A stretch of DNA of 64,000 nt, from positions 163,313 to 227,312 of the forward strand of contig QLTU01000002.1 in NCBI GenBank assembly GCA_003268905.1. The letters run 5' to 3'. This DNA comes from Acidovorax defluvii. Lineage in GTDB: Bacteria > Pseudomonadota > Gammaproteobacteria > Burkholderiales > Burkholderiaceae_C. Each line of letters begins with the position of its first letter. The stretch's first letter is position 1. Both the position numbers and the translations under genes were made by a program. Shown here in pieces: positions 1 through 8,895 of this stretch. Under the pieces are notes generated by a model. It saw nothing but the letters and a program-made list of their open reading frames with translations, did no database searches and was not told the DNA's origin.

Positions 1-287
1 TGCTGCGCCCACGGGTCGAAGAAGGCCTGAAATTCCTCATCCTGCTGACCAAGGCCGACAAGCTCACACGCTCTGAGCAGGCCAAGATCCTGTCGATTAC
101 GCGACTGAACGCGGCCGGCGGAGATGTGATGATGTTCTCGGCCCTCAAGAAGCAAGGGGTGGACGAGGTGGCGCAATTGCTGTGGCAATGGGCACACCCG
201 GTGTTGCCTGCAACCGAAGCGGCGCAAGCGCCCCCCGAGTCGGCCCCCGAAGCACCGGAAAATTCTGGGAAATCTGAACCAAACTAG
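1..287 (+). CDS. engB: Ribosome biogenesis GTPase EngB (YsxC/YihA), C-terminal part
   Basis: This is the last 94 codons of a gene that begins before the window. The reading frame that opens at base 3 contains TKADKL, which fits the G4 guanine-specificity motif, and FSALKKQGVDEV, which fits the G5 loop of TRAFAC-class EngB GTPases. The C-terminal tail is Ala/Pro/Glu rich and probably disordered. EngB assists assembly of the large ribosomal subunit. Only the end is visible, so the family call rests on G4, G5 and the spacing between them. Confidence 0.8.
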   Translation, partial: LRPRVEEGLKFLILLTKADKLTRSEQAKILSITRLNAAGGDVMMFSALKKQGVDEVAQLLWQWAHPVLPATEAAQAPPESAPEAPENSGKSEPN

Positions 288-330
288 GCTCTGGCGCTTA
301 TGCATCAAGCGGCAGCAGCTATTGATTACA
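288..330. repeat. Comamonadaceae-type palindromic intergenic repeat
   Basis: A degenerate copy of the small repeat that recurs throughout this window: CTGGCGCTTA, then a short loop, then TCAAGCGGCAGCAGCTATTG. It sits between engB and the next start codon. Confidence 0.6.
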
Positions 331-337
331 TAGCACC

Positions 338-1243
338 ATGATTTTTTCAGAAGCCATCGACCTGCCGCACGGCATCACCCTGCAGTGCCGCGTGAGCGGC
401 GTGGCGGGGCGGCCTACCCTGTTTTTTTTGCACGGCTTTCCGGAAGGCGCCTTCATCTGGGACGCTTTGCTGCTGCATTTTTCGCGCCCCGAAAATGGCG
501 GCTACCGTTGCGTGGCGCCATTTTTGCGCGGCTTCGGGGCATCGAGCAGTCCGGCGGAAGTGGCGGCTTATCGCGCCAAACACCTCGTGCAGGATCTCGT
601 TGCGCTGATTGCCGCTGAATCCCCCGGCGGCGTACTCGAATGCCTGGTGGCGCACGACTGGGGCGGTGCGGTGGCCTGGAATCTGGCCAACCAGCAGCCC
701 GGTCTGATGAAGCGGCTGGCCATCTTCAATTCACCCCACCCGGGGGCTTTTTTGCGCGAGCTGCAGCACAACCCGGCGCAGCAGGCCAGCAGCCAGTACA
801 TGCACTTTTTGTGCAGGCCCGATGCCGAGGCACTGCTGGCCGAAAACGACTTTCGTCGCCTGTTTGCTTTTTTCAACAACCCGGACGGCAGCGCCCCCGC
901 GTGGCTGACCGACACCGTGCGCGCACAATACCGCGCCCTGTGGCAGCAGGGTCTGACCGGCGCCTGCAACTACTACCGCGCCAGCCCGCTACGCCCGCCC
1001 CGCGAAGGCGACCCGGCCGCGCAGGCAGTCACCCTGCCCGACACGATGCTGACCGTGGATGTACCCACACTGGTGCTGTGGGGTATCGACGACCCTGCCC
1101 TGCTGCCCGGCCTGCTGGACGGCCTGCCGGGCTGGGTGCCGCAGCTGCAATTGCAGCGCGTGCAGGGCGCATCGCACTGGATCGTGCATGAACACCCGGA
1201 GCGCGTGGCCGTGGAATTGCAGCGCTTTTTGCAATCAAACTGA
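338..1243 (+). CDS. Alpha/beta hydrolase, epoxide hydrolase/haloalkane dehalogenase type
   Basis: This is a 301-residue alpha/beta-fold hydrolase. HGFPEG at residues 32-37 is the oxyanion-hole motif. HDWGG at 106-110 places an Asp (D107) as nucleophile, as in epoxide hydrolases and dehalogenases rather than Ser esterases. A late Asp pair near 251-252 and H280 in SHW complete a plausible triad. No signal peptide is seen, so it should be cytoplasmic. The substrate cannot be told from the sequence. The ATG is preceded by a repeat copy rather than a clear ribosome binding site. Confidence 0.8.
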   Translation: MIFSEAIDLPHGITLQCRVSGVAGRPTLFFLHGFPEGAFIWDALLLHFSRPENGGYRCVAPFLRGFGASSSPAEVAAYRAKHLVQDLVALIAAESPGGVLECLVAHDWGGAVAWNLANQQPGLMKRLAIFNSPHPGAFLRELQHNPAQQASSQYMHFLCRPDAEALLAENDFRRLFAFFNNPDGSAPAWLTDTVRAQYRALWQQGLTGACNYYRASPLRPPREGDPAAQAVTLPDTMLTVDVPTLVLWGIDDPALLPGLLDGLPGWVPQLQLQRVQGASHWIVHEHPERVAVELQRFLQSN

Positions 1244-1288
1244 TAGCTGCTTGCGCTTTATCTATAAGCGCCAGAGGCCATTTTGACT
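1241..1288. repeat. Comamonadaceae-type palindromic repeat
   Basis: GATAGCTGCTTGCGCTTTATC followed by TATAAGCGCCAGAGGCC, immediately after the hydrolase stop codon. It forms a hairpin and has the same flanking words (AGCTGC, AGAGGCC) as the copies at 26.5 kb and 29.6 kb. Confidence 0.75.
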
Positions 1289-1404
1289 CATATTTTGCAG
1301 CACAGGCTGCGCCACACTGCTGCCACCATGGAGCTGTCTTGGCCGGGTTGCCGTCGCCCCCTGCGATAGAAGGCGCGCCGCACGCCATGAAAGCCCCGGG
1401 GAAA

Positions 1405-2271
1405 TCAATACACCGAGGGCTCGCCTGCGGGCCGCGTCTTGAACCGCTTGTGCACCCAGTAATACTGGCCGGGCATGGTGTCGATATAGGATTGCAGGCG
1501 CAGGTTCATCTGCGCCGTGTCGGCCTCTACGTCTTCAGACGGATAGCCCTCCCAAGCCGGCGTAATCTCGGCCACGTAGCCGATGGGTGTCAGGCGGGTG
1601 TACATGCCGATCACCTTGGCCCGCCCCAGCCGTGCAAACCGTGGGAGTGAGGGCACGGTTGCGGTTGGAACGCCATAAAAAGGCACGAAGATCGACTCGC
1701 CGGGGCCAAAGTCCATGTCGGACAGCAGGTACAGCAGCCCACCCTTGCGCAGGTTGGAAATGATGGGTTTCACACCATCGGCCCGGTTGAGCATGCGCAC
1801 ATCGCCAAAGCGCTGGCGCCCGGCCATGAACCAGGCGTCTACCGCCGGATCGGGGTGGGTTGAAAAAATGGATGTAAAGGCGCGCGGGGTGTGCAGCGTG
1901 AGCGCGGTGCCCCCGGCGTCCATGCCGTAAAAATGCGGGGCAAAAATGATGGTGGGGGTGTCGCCCTCCAGCTCGTTCAGCGCCCCCTGCAGCCGCACGC
2001 GCCGCTGCACCACCTCGCGCGGGGCAAACCACAGCCAGCTGCGATCCAGCCAGGTCTGGCAGAACACCACGAAGGTTTCGCGCGCCCAGCGGCGGCGCTG
2101 CGCCGCTGTGGCCTCGGGAAAACACAACGCAAGGTTGCGCAGGGCCACCTTGCGGCGCGGCACGGCCAGAACGTAAAGCAACTGCCCAAGACACCAGCCC
2201 AGCGCGCGCAGCGCGGGCAACGGCAAATGCGCCAGCACCCGCATGAACCACACCCCCAGGCGCCCGGTCAT
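1405..2271 (-). CDS. lpxL: Lipid A biosynthesis acyltransferase, LpxL/HtrB family
   Basis: This 288-residue inner-membrane acyltransferase has the HX4D catalytic motif (H113, D118 in APHFYGMD) and the family's C-terminal YYWVHKRFKTRP. Members transfer a secondary acyl chain from acyl-ACP to the Kdo2-lipid IVA precursor. The N-terminus has a hydrophobic membrane-anchoring stretch. Its start overlaps the stop of the upstream paralogue by 4 bp, which suggests translational coupling. Which secondary acylation (laurate, myristate or a 2-position chain) it performs is not determinable. Confidence 0.88.
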   Translation of the reverse strand: MTGRLGVWFMRVLAHLPLPALRALGWCLGQLLYVLAVPRRKVALRNLALCFPEATAAQRRRWARETFVVFCQTWLDRSWLWFAPREVVQRRVRLQGALNELEGDTPTIIFAPHFYGMDAGGTALTLHTPRAFTSIFSTHPDPAVDAWFMAGRQRFGDVRMLNRADGVKPIISNLRKGGLLYLLSDMDFGPGESIFVPFYGVPTATVPSLPRFARLGRAKVIGMYTRLTPIGYVAEITPAWEGYPSEDVEADTAQMNLRLQSYIDTMPGQYYWVHKRFKTRPAGEPSVY

Positions 2272-3116
2272 GCCGCGCCCCCGGGGGTGGCTTCAGCACG
2301 CGGCTGCTTGTAGCGGGCATAGCCCCACAGGTATTGCTCGGGACATTGGCGGATGAGGTGTTCCATGGCCTGATTGACCTGCAAAACAGCACTTTCCAGC
2401 CGCTCGTCCAGCGGCGCGGGCAAAGGCTCGAAGTGGGTGACGAAACCACGGCCCCAGGGCAGACGCTCGCAGCGCGCCAGCACCACGGCAGCGCCGGTCT
2501 GCTGGGCCAGGCGCACGGCCAGCGTCATGGTGTAGGCATCGCGGCCAAAAAAGGGCGACCAGACGCCCTGGCCATCGGGCGGCACCTGGTCGGGCAGCAG
2601 CCCCACCGCCTCGCCGCGGCGCAGTGCCTTGATCATCTGGCGCACGCCCGACAGCGTGGTGGGCACGGCCAGCATGCCGGGGCGGTTGCGCGCGGTCTCC
2701 ATCACCCGCGCCAGCCACGGCTGGCGCGCTGGCCGGTAGAGCACGGTGATGGGGCCGCGCTCAGCGCTCCAGTGGCGCGCCGCCGCCTGGGCAGACAGCT
2801 CAAAACAGCCCTGGTGGGGCGTGAGAAACACAATGCCGCGCCCCGCGGCGTACGCCTGCTCTACACAAGCCTCGCCCACCATACCGCAGGGCAGAGGCGC
2901 ACCCAGCCACAGCCGCGGCAACTCGGCCACCATGCGGCCCGCATGGGCCACTGCCGCGCGCACCGCACCAAACGAATACCCGGCCCGCGCCGAATTCTCG
3001 AGAAAGCGGCGCCGGTAGGTGGGCGACGCACAGAACGCCACCCAGCCCATGGCTGCGCCCATGACATGCAGCAACCACAGTGGGAATATGGAGAAGATTC
3101 GAAAAACCAATGGCAT
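2268..3116 (-). CDS. Second LpxL/LpxM-family acyltransferase, HX4E variant
   Basis: This 282-residue paralogue lies directly upstream of the LpxL-like gene in the same operon. Its active-site motif is HQGCFE (H101, E106), an HX4E form that replaces the Asp by Glu. The C-terminus carries QYLWGYARYKQPR, matching the family's WxHxRfK region. The N-terminal hydrophobic stretch FPLWLLHVMGAAMGWVAF should anchor it in the inner membrane. It probably adds the second secondary acyl chain to lipid A. The gene is divergent from metK, with 132 bp between the two starts. Confidence 0.85.
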   Translation of the reverse strand: MPLVFRIFSIFPLWLLHVMGAAMGWVAFCASPTYRRRFLENSARAGYSFGAVRAAVAHAGRMVAELPRLWLGAPLPCGMVGEACVEQAYAAGRGIVFLTPHQGCFELSAQAAARHWSAERGPITVLYRPARQPWLARVMETARNRPGMLAVPTTLSGVRQMIKALRRGEAVGLLPDQVPPDGQGVWSPFFGRDAYTMTLAVRLAQQTGAAVVLARCERLPWGRGFVTHFEPLPAPLDERLESAVLQVNQAMEHLIRQCPEQYLWGYARYKQPRAEATPGGAA

Positions 3117-3194
3117 TAAAATGACCGTGTCGCTGAGTTAAATGAGCAACTTGCAGGGCGACGTTAAATAAATCTGCTAAAGCGTTCGCCAAAG

Positions 3195-3239
3195 CTCCTT
3201 CGGGGTGAGGGCAACGCCCTAAATGCCGGAACACAGGAG
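3195..3239 (+). promoter_or_regulatory. Structured leader of metK with possible anti-Shine-Dalgarno
   Basis: CTCCT (3195-3199) is complementary to AGGAG (3235-3239), which is the metK ribosome binding site 9 bases before the ATG. Between them is a perfect hairpin, AGGGC-AAC-GCCCT (3208-3220). This layout would allow the ribosome binding site to be masked. I do not recognise it as a named riboswitch class; it is a candidate from complementarity alone. Confidence 0.4.
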
Positions 3240-3248
3240 TTTATTCAA

Positions 3249-4439
3249 ATGGCGAACGACTTTCTCTTTACCTCGGAATCCGTCTCCGAAGGCCACCCCG
3301 ACAAGGTGGCCGACCAGATCTCGGATGCGATCCTTGATGCGATCTTCAAGCAAGACCCCCGCAGCCGCGTCGCCGCCGAAACGCTGACCAACACCGGCCT
3401 CGTGGTGCTGGCCGGTGAAATCACCACCAACGCGCATGTGGATTACATCCAGGTGGCCCGCGACACCATCAAGCGCATCGGCTACGACAACACCGACTAC
3501 GGCATCGACTACAAAGGCTGCGCCGTGCTCGTGGCCTACGACAAGCAGAGCAACGACATTGCCCAGGGCGTGGACCACGCCAGTGACGACCACCTGAACA
3601 CCGGCGCCGGTGACCAGGGCCTGATGTTCGGCTACGCCTGCGACGAAACGCCCGAGCTGATGCCCGCGCCCATTTACTACGCGCACCGCCTGGTCGAGCG
3701 CCAGGCCCAGCTGCGCAAGGACGGCCGCCTGCCCTTCCTGCGCCCCGACGCGAAATCGCAAGTGACGATGCGCTATGTAGACGGCAAGCCCCACAGCATC
3801 GACACCGTGGTGCTCTCCACCCAGCACCACCCCGACCAGAGCGAGACGCAGCACAAGATGAAGGCCAGCTTCGTCGAAGCGGTCATCGAAGAGATCATCA
3901 AGCCCGTGCTGCCCAAGGAATGGCTGCAGGACACGAAGTACCTGATCAACCCCACGGGCCGTTTCGTCATTGGCGGCCCACAGGGCGACTGCGGCCTCAC
4001 CGGCCGCAAGATCATCGTGGACACCTACGGCGGCGCCTGCCCCCACGGCGGTGGCGCCTTCAGCGGCAAAGATCCAACGAAGGTGGACCGCTCGGCCGCC
4101 TACGCCGCACGCTACGTGGCCAAGAACATCGTGGCGGCCGGCCTGGCCAAGCAATGCCAGATCCAGGTGGCCTACGCCATCGGTGTGGCGCACCCGATGA
4201 ACATCACGGTCTACACCGAAGGCACGGGCGTGATTCCCGACTCCGAGATCGCCAAGCTGATTCAGTTGCCCGAGATCGGCATTGACCTGCGCCCCAAGGG
4301 CATCATCCAGATGCTCGACCTGCTGCGCCCCATCTACGAAAAGACCGCCGCTTACGGCCACTTTGGCCGCGAAGAGCCTGAGTTCAGCTGGGAACGTACG
4401 GACAAGGCAGCTGCGCTGCGCGCAGCTGCGGGCCTGTAA
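3249..4439 (+). CDS. metK: S-adenosylmethionine synthetase
   Basis: This 396-residue enzyme makes SAM from methionine and ATP, using Mg2+ and K+. The length is typical. The ATP-binding signature [12 protein letters not shown] and the glycine-rich loop [16 protein letters not shown] are intact, and the N-terminal [13 protein letters not shown] is canonical. An AGGAG ribosome binding site lies 9 bases upstream of the ATG. It supplies the SAM that is consumed to SAH and recycled by ahcY and metF, both also in this window. The preceding leader may regulate its translation. Confidence 0.98.
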   Translation: MANDFLFTSESVSEGHPDKVADQISDAILDAIFKQDPRSRVAAETLTNTGLVVLAGEITTNAHVDYIQVARDTIKRIGYDNTDYGIDYKGCAVLVAYDKQSNDIAQGVDHASDDHLNTGAGDQGLMFGYACDETPELMPAPIYYAHRLVERQAQLRKDGRLPFLRPDAKSQVTMRYVDGKPHSIDTVVLSTQHHPDQSETQHKMKASFVEAVIEEIIKPVLPKEWLQDTKYLINPTGRFVIGGPQGDCGLTGRKIIVDTYGGACPHGGGAFSGKDPTKVDRSAAYAARYVAKNIVAAGLAKQCQIQVAYAIGVAHPMNITVYTEGTGVIPDSEIAKLIQLPEIGIDLRPKGIIQMLDLLRPIYEKTAAYGHFGREEPEFSWERTDKAAALRAAAGL

Positions 4440-4805
4440 AGGCCCCGAGCGGAGCGCGCTTGGCTGTTTTTCGGCGCAGGCTCATATCGCGCAGCGATGT
4501 GAAGGCCTGCAAGGTCGGCCGAAGCCAACGCACCGACAAGGCGACGACGCTGCAGGCAGCGGCAGGGCTCTAGGCCCGCCGTTTGCCCCACGCAAACCAT
4601 AAAGCTCCGGCAGGGCTGCACGCCCGCCATGCGGCGGCAAGCGCTCCACCGCCAGCGCAACCGCTATCAAACCAATAGCGGACTGCGCCTGTATATTGAG
4701 CACTTAGAACAATAAGCAGTCGAAAACTGATACAGACCAAGCGCAAGGCGCTATTGTTTTTGATGCAGGCCAATCCCTGCTTGCACCAAGGCAGACCGGA
4801 GACAC
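4440..4805. other. Intergenic gap metK to NMN adenylyltransferase gene
   Basis: I see no gene in these 366 bases. The first half is GC-rich without a convincing reading frame. Around 4663-4760 there are short pieces that look like degraded members of the window's palindromic repeat (CGCTATCAAACCAATAGCG and GCGCTATTGTTTTTGATG). GGAGAC just before 4806 serves as ribosome binding site for the next gene. Confidence 0.5.
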
Positions 4806-5843
4806 ATGTACGACACCGCCATCTACATCGGGCGTTTTGAACCCGTCCACAACGGCCACATGGCCTTGCTGCAGCGTGCGCTTGACAGCGCCCGCAACGT
4901 GATCGTGGTGATGGGGTCGGCCTGGCAGGCGCGCTCACCCAAGAACCCGTTCACCTGCCACGAACGTGCCGACATGATGCTGGAGGCCCTGACCGAGACC
5001 GACCGGGCCCGCGTGCAGGTGCTGCCCATGCGCGACTACTACAACGAGGCGTTGTGGGTGCAGGCGGTGCGCAAGGGCGTGGGCCAGATCGCGGCAGCAG
5101 ATGCCCACGTCGGGCTGGTGGGCCACTTCAAGGATGCGACCAGCAGCTATCTGAGCGCCTTTCCCGGCTGGGAGTTGATCCATGTCGAGCGCCAGGGCCG
5201 CATCGATGCCACAGCCATCCGCGATGCCTACTTTGGCGCCACGCCTGGCACCGTGCGGGCCCGCCTGAGCGACCTGGCCAGCCAGATGCCCGAGAGCACC
5301 CTGGGTTTTCTGGAGCGCTTTGCGCAAACCCCCTGCTACCCGGCACTGCAGGAAGAGTGGCGCATGCTGCGCGGCTACCGCGAGGCCTGGGCCGCAGCGC
5401 CCTACCCGCCGGTGTTTGTCACCGTGGATGCCGTCCTGCGCTGCCAGAACCATGTGCTGCTGATTCGCCGCGCCCACGCGCCGGGCAAGGGTCAGCGCGC
5501 AGTGCCGGGCGGGTTCATCGAGCAACGCGAAACGGTGTGGCAGTCGTGCCTGCGCGAGCTGGCGGAAGAAACCCATTGCGAGTTGCCCGAGTCGCACATG
5601 CGCGATGCCCTGCAGTCGGTGGCGGTGTTCGACCACCCCGACCGCAGCCAGCGCGGACGCACCATCACGCATGCGCACTATTTCGATCTGGGCGATGCGC
5701 CGTTTCCGGCCGTACGGGCAGATGACGATGCCATGCAGGTGGAGTGGGTGCCCGTGGAAAAACTGGCCGCGATGGAAGAAGAGTTTTTTGAGGACCACTT
5801 CCACATGCTGGACCACTTTCTGGTCCTCACGACTCCGCCGTGA
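4806..5843 (+). CDS. Bifunctional NMN adenylyltransferase / Nudix hydrolase
   Basis: This 345-residue two-domain protein has a nucleotidyltransferase at residues 1 to about 180 (GRFEPVHNGH near the N-terminus; DATAIRDAYF near its end) and a Nudix domain after about residue 195. The Nudix box reads GFIEQRETVW then RELAEETHCEL; the glycine usually found after REUXEEX is a histidine here. Family members make NAD from NMN, and the Nudix half hydrolyses ADP-ribose-like compounds, so a role in NAD turnover is expected. No transport signal is seen. Confidence 0.88.
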   Translation: MYDTAIYIGRFEPVHNGHMALLQRALDSARNVIVVMGSAWQARSPKNPFTCHERADMMLEALTETDRARVQVLPMRDYYNEALWVQAVRKGVGQIAAADAHVGLVGHFKDATSSYLSAFPGWELIHVERQGRIDATAIRDAYFGATPGTVRARLSDLASQMPESTLGFLERFAQTPCYPALQEEWRMLRGYREAWAAAPYPPVFVTVDAVLRCQNHVLLIRRAHAPGKGQRAVPGGFIEQRETVWQSCLRELAEETHCELPESHMRDALQSVAVFDHPDRSQRGRTITHAHYFDLGDAPFPAVRADDDAMQVEWVPVEKLAAMEEEFFEDHFHMLDHFLVLTTPP

Positions 5844-5918
5844 ACCCAGTCAGCCGCGCTGCACAGCTTGCACCGCCACGGAAACTTTTGCCTTCGCCCA
5901 GGGCCCCACTGCCCCTGC

Positions 5919-6779
5919 CTAAAGCAGGATGACCTCTGCGCGGCCACTCAGGATGGGCTTGCACAGGATCTTGTAGCCGTCCGCATCAAAGCCCGGCGCC
6001 ACCTTGTCCAGCAGCCGGGCTTCGTCTGCATCACGGACGCTGCCCAGGTAATGCCAATGGTGGATGACGTGGATTTGCTGCCCGTCACCGTCGCGCTCGA
6101 CCAGTCCAATGGCGCCCGGATAGGGCCAGCAGGCCACCCGCAGCCCTTCAAGGCCGGTGAACAGGCGCTGCCGATGCACATCGGGGTCTTCATCGCCGCG
6201 GCACACGCCCGCGCACTGGTGCAGCATGGCCCGAAAGCAGGCCCGGCCCTTGGGGAGCTTCTCCAGGTCCAGGGCTGCGTAGCACAGGCGCTGATCGTCC
6301 GCCACTTGGCGCAGCGACTCCAGGGCCGCATGGCGACTGGCGTACAGGCCATACAGGTCGGGCGCGGTGGCAAAGTTCAGGTCTTTGGAATAGACCACCT
6401 CGGGCAAGCCACCCTCTTGCACCCGCAGGGAACACAGCTGGCGATTGCGGCGCAGCTTCTGGTTGAGCAGCGGGTGCTGCTGCTTGATCAGGCGCGCTTC
6501 GAGCAGCAATGCGCCGATCTCACCGGCGGTGCGGACATGGCTGATTCGCAGGGTCTGGCGCAGCAGGCGCGCTTCATCGGGATTGCGCAAATGGGCCAGC
6601 AAGCGGCTGCGCAAATTGACGCTTTTGCCGATATACAACGGCAGATCGCCCTCGGCCCCATGAAAGATATACACCCCCGGCGCGCAAGGCATGCCCTCGA
6701 TGGCCTCACGCAGGTGATTGGGGTATTCATAGACCCGGGCCTCGTCAAACTCGGGGTGGCGACGGCGGTGCAATTGCAT
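5919..6779 (-). CDS. cho: Excinuclease Cho (UvrC-like GIY-YIG nuclease)
   Basis: The protein has 286 residues from the ATG chosen here. It starts with YEYPNHLREAIEGMP and a GIY-YIG nuclease core: GVYIF, then LYIGKSVNLRSRLLAHL. E. coli Cho has a closely similar start and length. Cho makes the 3' incision at damaged DNA in nucleotide-excision repair and is SOS-induced in E. coli. I chose the ATG at 6779 because it sits 2 bases after the stop of a umuD-like fragment, with GGAAC upstream; a GTG at 6824 would give 301 residues. Loss of the intact upstream gene probably separates cho from its original promoter. Confidence 0.85.
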   Translation of the reverse strand: MQLHRRRHPEFDEARVYEYPNHLREAIEGMPCAPGVYIFHGAEGDLPLYIGKSVNLRSRLLAHLRNPDEARLLRQTLRISHVRTAGEIGALLLEARLIKQQHPLLNQKLRRNRQLCSLRVQEGGLPEVVYSKDLNFATAPDLYGLYASRHAALESLRQVADDQRLCYAALDLEKLPKGRACFRAMLHQCAGVCRGDEDPDVHRQRLFTGLEGLRVACWPYPGAIGLVERDGDGQQIHVIHHWHYLGSVRDADEARLLDKVAPGFDADGYKILCKPILSGRAEVILL

Positions 6780-6781
6780 GC

Positions 6782-6911
6782 TCAGTTCCGAAACAGCGTC
6801 AGTGCAGCGGTGACTACACCCCACACCTCGATGGTCTGCCCCTTCCTGGGGCGAATGTCCGGGTAAGCCGGATTGGCGGCCACCGGGCGCACACGGCCAT
6901 GGTGCGCAAAC
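6782..6911 (-). pseudogene. umuD: 3' fragment of a umuD/LexA-family (S24 peptidase) gene
   Basis: A 43-codon open stretch ends 2 bases before the cho start. It reads ...RPVAANPAYPDIR, then EVWGVVTAALTLFRN and a stop. ANPAYPDI and EVWGVVT match the C-terminal end of UmuD/LexA-like S24 peptidases. An in-frame TAG stands just upstream, and the 20-bp island end begins at 6921. So the gene has lost its front part. The fragment lacks the catalytic Ser and Lys region. Confidence 0.7.
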
Positions 6912-6920
6912 AACTATTCT

Positions 6921-6940
6921 GGGTAATTAAAGTCGTAAAC
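6921..6940 (+). repeat. Left terminal inverted repeat of the island
   Basis: This 20-bp sequence is a perfect inverted match to 18503-18522. A weaker partial copy, AACTCGTAAAC, follows at 6998-7008 and could be a second recombinase-binding site. Confidence 0.75.
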
Positions 6941-7035
6941 CCAGGCCGAGCATCCAGGTGGGTTTGCAGGCTTCCGACTTGCAAGAGTGTCGATCTGAAC
7001 TCGTAAACACACTACCCAGTCAATGGCATGCCGCG

Positions 7036-7665
7036 CTATGCCAGCCGATAGCTCCCTTTGCCCCGCTCACGCACAGCCTTAGCGGCAACCAGCCTCCTCA
7101 TCGCCAGGCCGACAGAACCCAGAGGGATTCCCGCCCCTTGGGCAATGGTCCCCTGGGTCAAAGTCACCCAACTGCGGCGGTCCAATACCTTTTGCAGGTG
7201 CGCCAAGACCTTTTCGTCGTTTGAACTCAAGCGTTGAGGCTGGCTTGCTGTTTCCTTCGCCCGCTTTCGCAGCGGTTTGGCCTTGGGTGACTGCCGGTGC
7301 AGCGCGGGCTTGACGATCACGTCTTCTGCTTCGTCCAGGTCTCCCGCGCCTTGATGAGCACGAGAGCGCCTTCCATGGTCCGGCAACGCAACAATGACTG
7401 GCGTCTCGGGCTGCATCATTTCCGCAGCTCCTCCGTACATAGTCTTGAGTTGCTCTTCGATGCTTTGCAACTCATGCGCCATGCGCGCCACGGCGCGCAA
7501 TTGGGCATAGGCGCGGTCGGCCTCGGAACTGAAGGGCTCACTGGCAACAATACCGACCACACGGCCGGCGTTGGACTGGACTTCCTGCGCGAATGCCTCT
7601 CGGGCGGTGTGCAAGCCCTCCCCCGCCTTTTGCAGGGCCAACAGGGTCGAGGGAGAAATGGACAT
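7036..7665 (-). CDS. Hypothetical protein with C-terminal winged-helix-like segment
   Basis: This 209-residue soluble protein has no family I can name. Residues 1-90 are helical and may be coiled coil (HTAREAFAQEV, AHELQSIEEQLKTMYGG). The middle is basic and low in structure. Residues of about 150-209 (NDEKVLAHLQKVL, then AGIPLGSVGLAMRRLVAAKAV and GSYRLA) look like a winged-helix DNA-binding domain that discriminates starts of a helix-turn-helix. It is divergent from the HU-like gene, inside the left end of the island. It may be a DNA-binding accessory of the element, but this is a guess. Confidence 0.6.
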   Translation of the reverse strand: MSISPSTLLALQKAGEGLHTAREAFAQEVQSNAGRVVGIVASEPFSSEADRAYAQLRAVARMAHELQSIEEQLKTMYGGAAEMMQPETPVIVALPDHGRRSRAHQGAGDLDEAEDVIVKPALHRQSPKAKPLRKRAKETASQPQRLSSNDEKVLAHLQKVLDRRSWVTLTQGTIAQGAGIPLGSVGLAMRRLVAAKAVRERGKGSYRLA

Positions 7666-7854
7666 GGGAGCTCCTGAAATGAGACATTGCGGCTTGGCAT
7701 GCTGCTCGATGCCATTGCCGTGAAGATTCGAGTCTATTGGAGAGCCGATAAGCCCGCTGCACGAGCCTGTCAGAACACTGCTCCTAGAATCCGAATCGCT
7801 TGCCTGAATTCATCAGGCAGCGCATATCAATTCACCAACCCAAAAAGATCCACC

Positions 7855-8277
7855 ATGGCAACTGCAAAGAAGACATCCACTCCCGTCAAGAAGACTACGA
7901 AAGCGGCGCCCGCCGCCAAGAAGGTCGCGCCTGTTGCCACCAAACCGGCAGCGGTTGCCATCAAGCCCATCAAGACGGTTTTCAACAAGACCACGTTGAT
8001 CGCCCATCTGGTCGAGCAATCTGGTGTGGAGCCCAAGGCAGCCAAGGCAGTTTTCGCCGCATTGGAAACCGCCATCCTGGGTTCGGTGCACAAGAAGGGA
8101 TCGGGGGAGTTCACCTTGCCCGGCCTGATGAAGATCGGCCTGCAGCAGGTGCCTGCGAAGAAGAAGCGTTTTGGCAAGGATCCCTTCACGGGTGAGGAGC
8201 GCTGGTTCCCCGCCAAGCCAGCATCGGTGAAGATCAAGACGCGCGCGTTGAAGAAGCTCAAAGACGCGACGCTCTAA
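7855..8277 (+). CDS. HU/IHF-family DNA-binding protein with basic N-terminal tail
   Basis: The 140-residue protein has a Lys/Ala/Pro-rich N-terminal tail of about 45 residues (histone H1-like composition) followed by an HU-like domain: KTTLIAHLVEQSGV, AVFAALETAILGSVHKKGSGEFTLPGL, then KIGLQQVPAKKKR. ARNPFTG of canonical HU is replaced by GKDPFTGEERWFPAKPAS. It should bind DNA as a nucleoid-associated protein. I take the ATG at 7855 because the HU-type tail begins there; the frame is open further upstream to 7687. An extra nucleoid protein is common cargo on mobile DNA. Confidence 0.8.
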   Translation: MATAKKTSTPVKKTTKAAPAAKKVAPVATKPAAVAIKPIKTVFNKTTLIAHLVEQSGVEPKAAKAVFAALETAILGSVHKKGSGEFTLPGLMKIGLQQVPAKKKRFGKDPFTGEERWFPAKPASVKIKTRALKKLKDATL

Positions 8278-8484
8278 GCAACGCTTCAAGCAGGCGCCCC
8301 ATCCGCGGCACATCAGCGGCAATGTGCTGCAGCACACCAGGCAAATAGGTCACGTTGCGCACTACGTGGTGCGCCACAGCTCAGGGAAAAACTGCCGGGG
8401 CTGCTTGAGTCTTTTCCTTGAGGCACTCGCGCTCGATGAGTCACCAGGCAGGCATGTGATGGGTGTTTCGGATTTTGCAGCCGG

Positions 8485-8895
8485 TCACGCTGCCTCTATG
8501 CGCGGGTAGAAGTCGCGGTTCTCGCGCTGCATGCGTTCGTGCACCATGCGCAGTACGCGGTTGGCGTCGTCGCGGAATGCCTGCTCGTCGTGAAGCACAC
8601 TGTCGGCCCGGTTTCAACGCCGCGCGAAGGCCTCGTAGGCCTGGGCGATGGGCCCCATGTCCGTTTGGTACTGCTGGCCCATGCGCGCCAATTCGGGGTT
8701 GTCGCCACGTTGCAAAGCCGGGTACAGCGCCTGGTCTTCCACTGCCAGGTGCAGCTTGATGGTGGAGCTCATGCTGACGATGAGCCTTGCGATGTCGGCG
8801 GCGTTTTGCGCCACCCCAGCCTGCGCGAGACGCCGCAGGGCCGAGATGTTGCTCATGATGTCTGCGTGCTGGTGTTTGAACTTGTCGATATTCAT
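8485..8895 (-). pseudogene. Hemerythrin-domain gene with an internal stop codon
   Basis: The frame from the ATG at 8895 encodes a hemerythrin-like helical bundle: FKHQHADIM, IKLHLAVEDQALYPAL. It stops at a TGA (8614-8616) after residue 93. Directly beyond the TGA the same frame continues for 42 codons with matching family sequence (DSVLHDEQAFRDDANRVL, RMQRENRDFYP) up to a TGA at 8485. The internal TGA stands where a Trp (TGG) is likely in relatives, so a single G-to-A change would explain it. Either the gene is inactivated or a shortened 93-residue protein is made. Residues needed for the last diiron helix (H and E in the distal part) lie beyond the stop. Confidence 0.7.

Noticed and set aside
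3219-4361. 380-residue open frame antisense to metK
   Set aside because: Low-complexity Val/Gly/His translation, no motifs; metK on the other strand is certain.
8258-8390. Minus-strand frame reading VVRNVTYLPGVLQHIAADVP...
   Set aside because: It looks protein-like for 43 codons but begins after a stop, has no start or ribosome binding site, and overlaps the HU-like 3' end. I could not place it in a family; at most it is a remnant.
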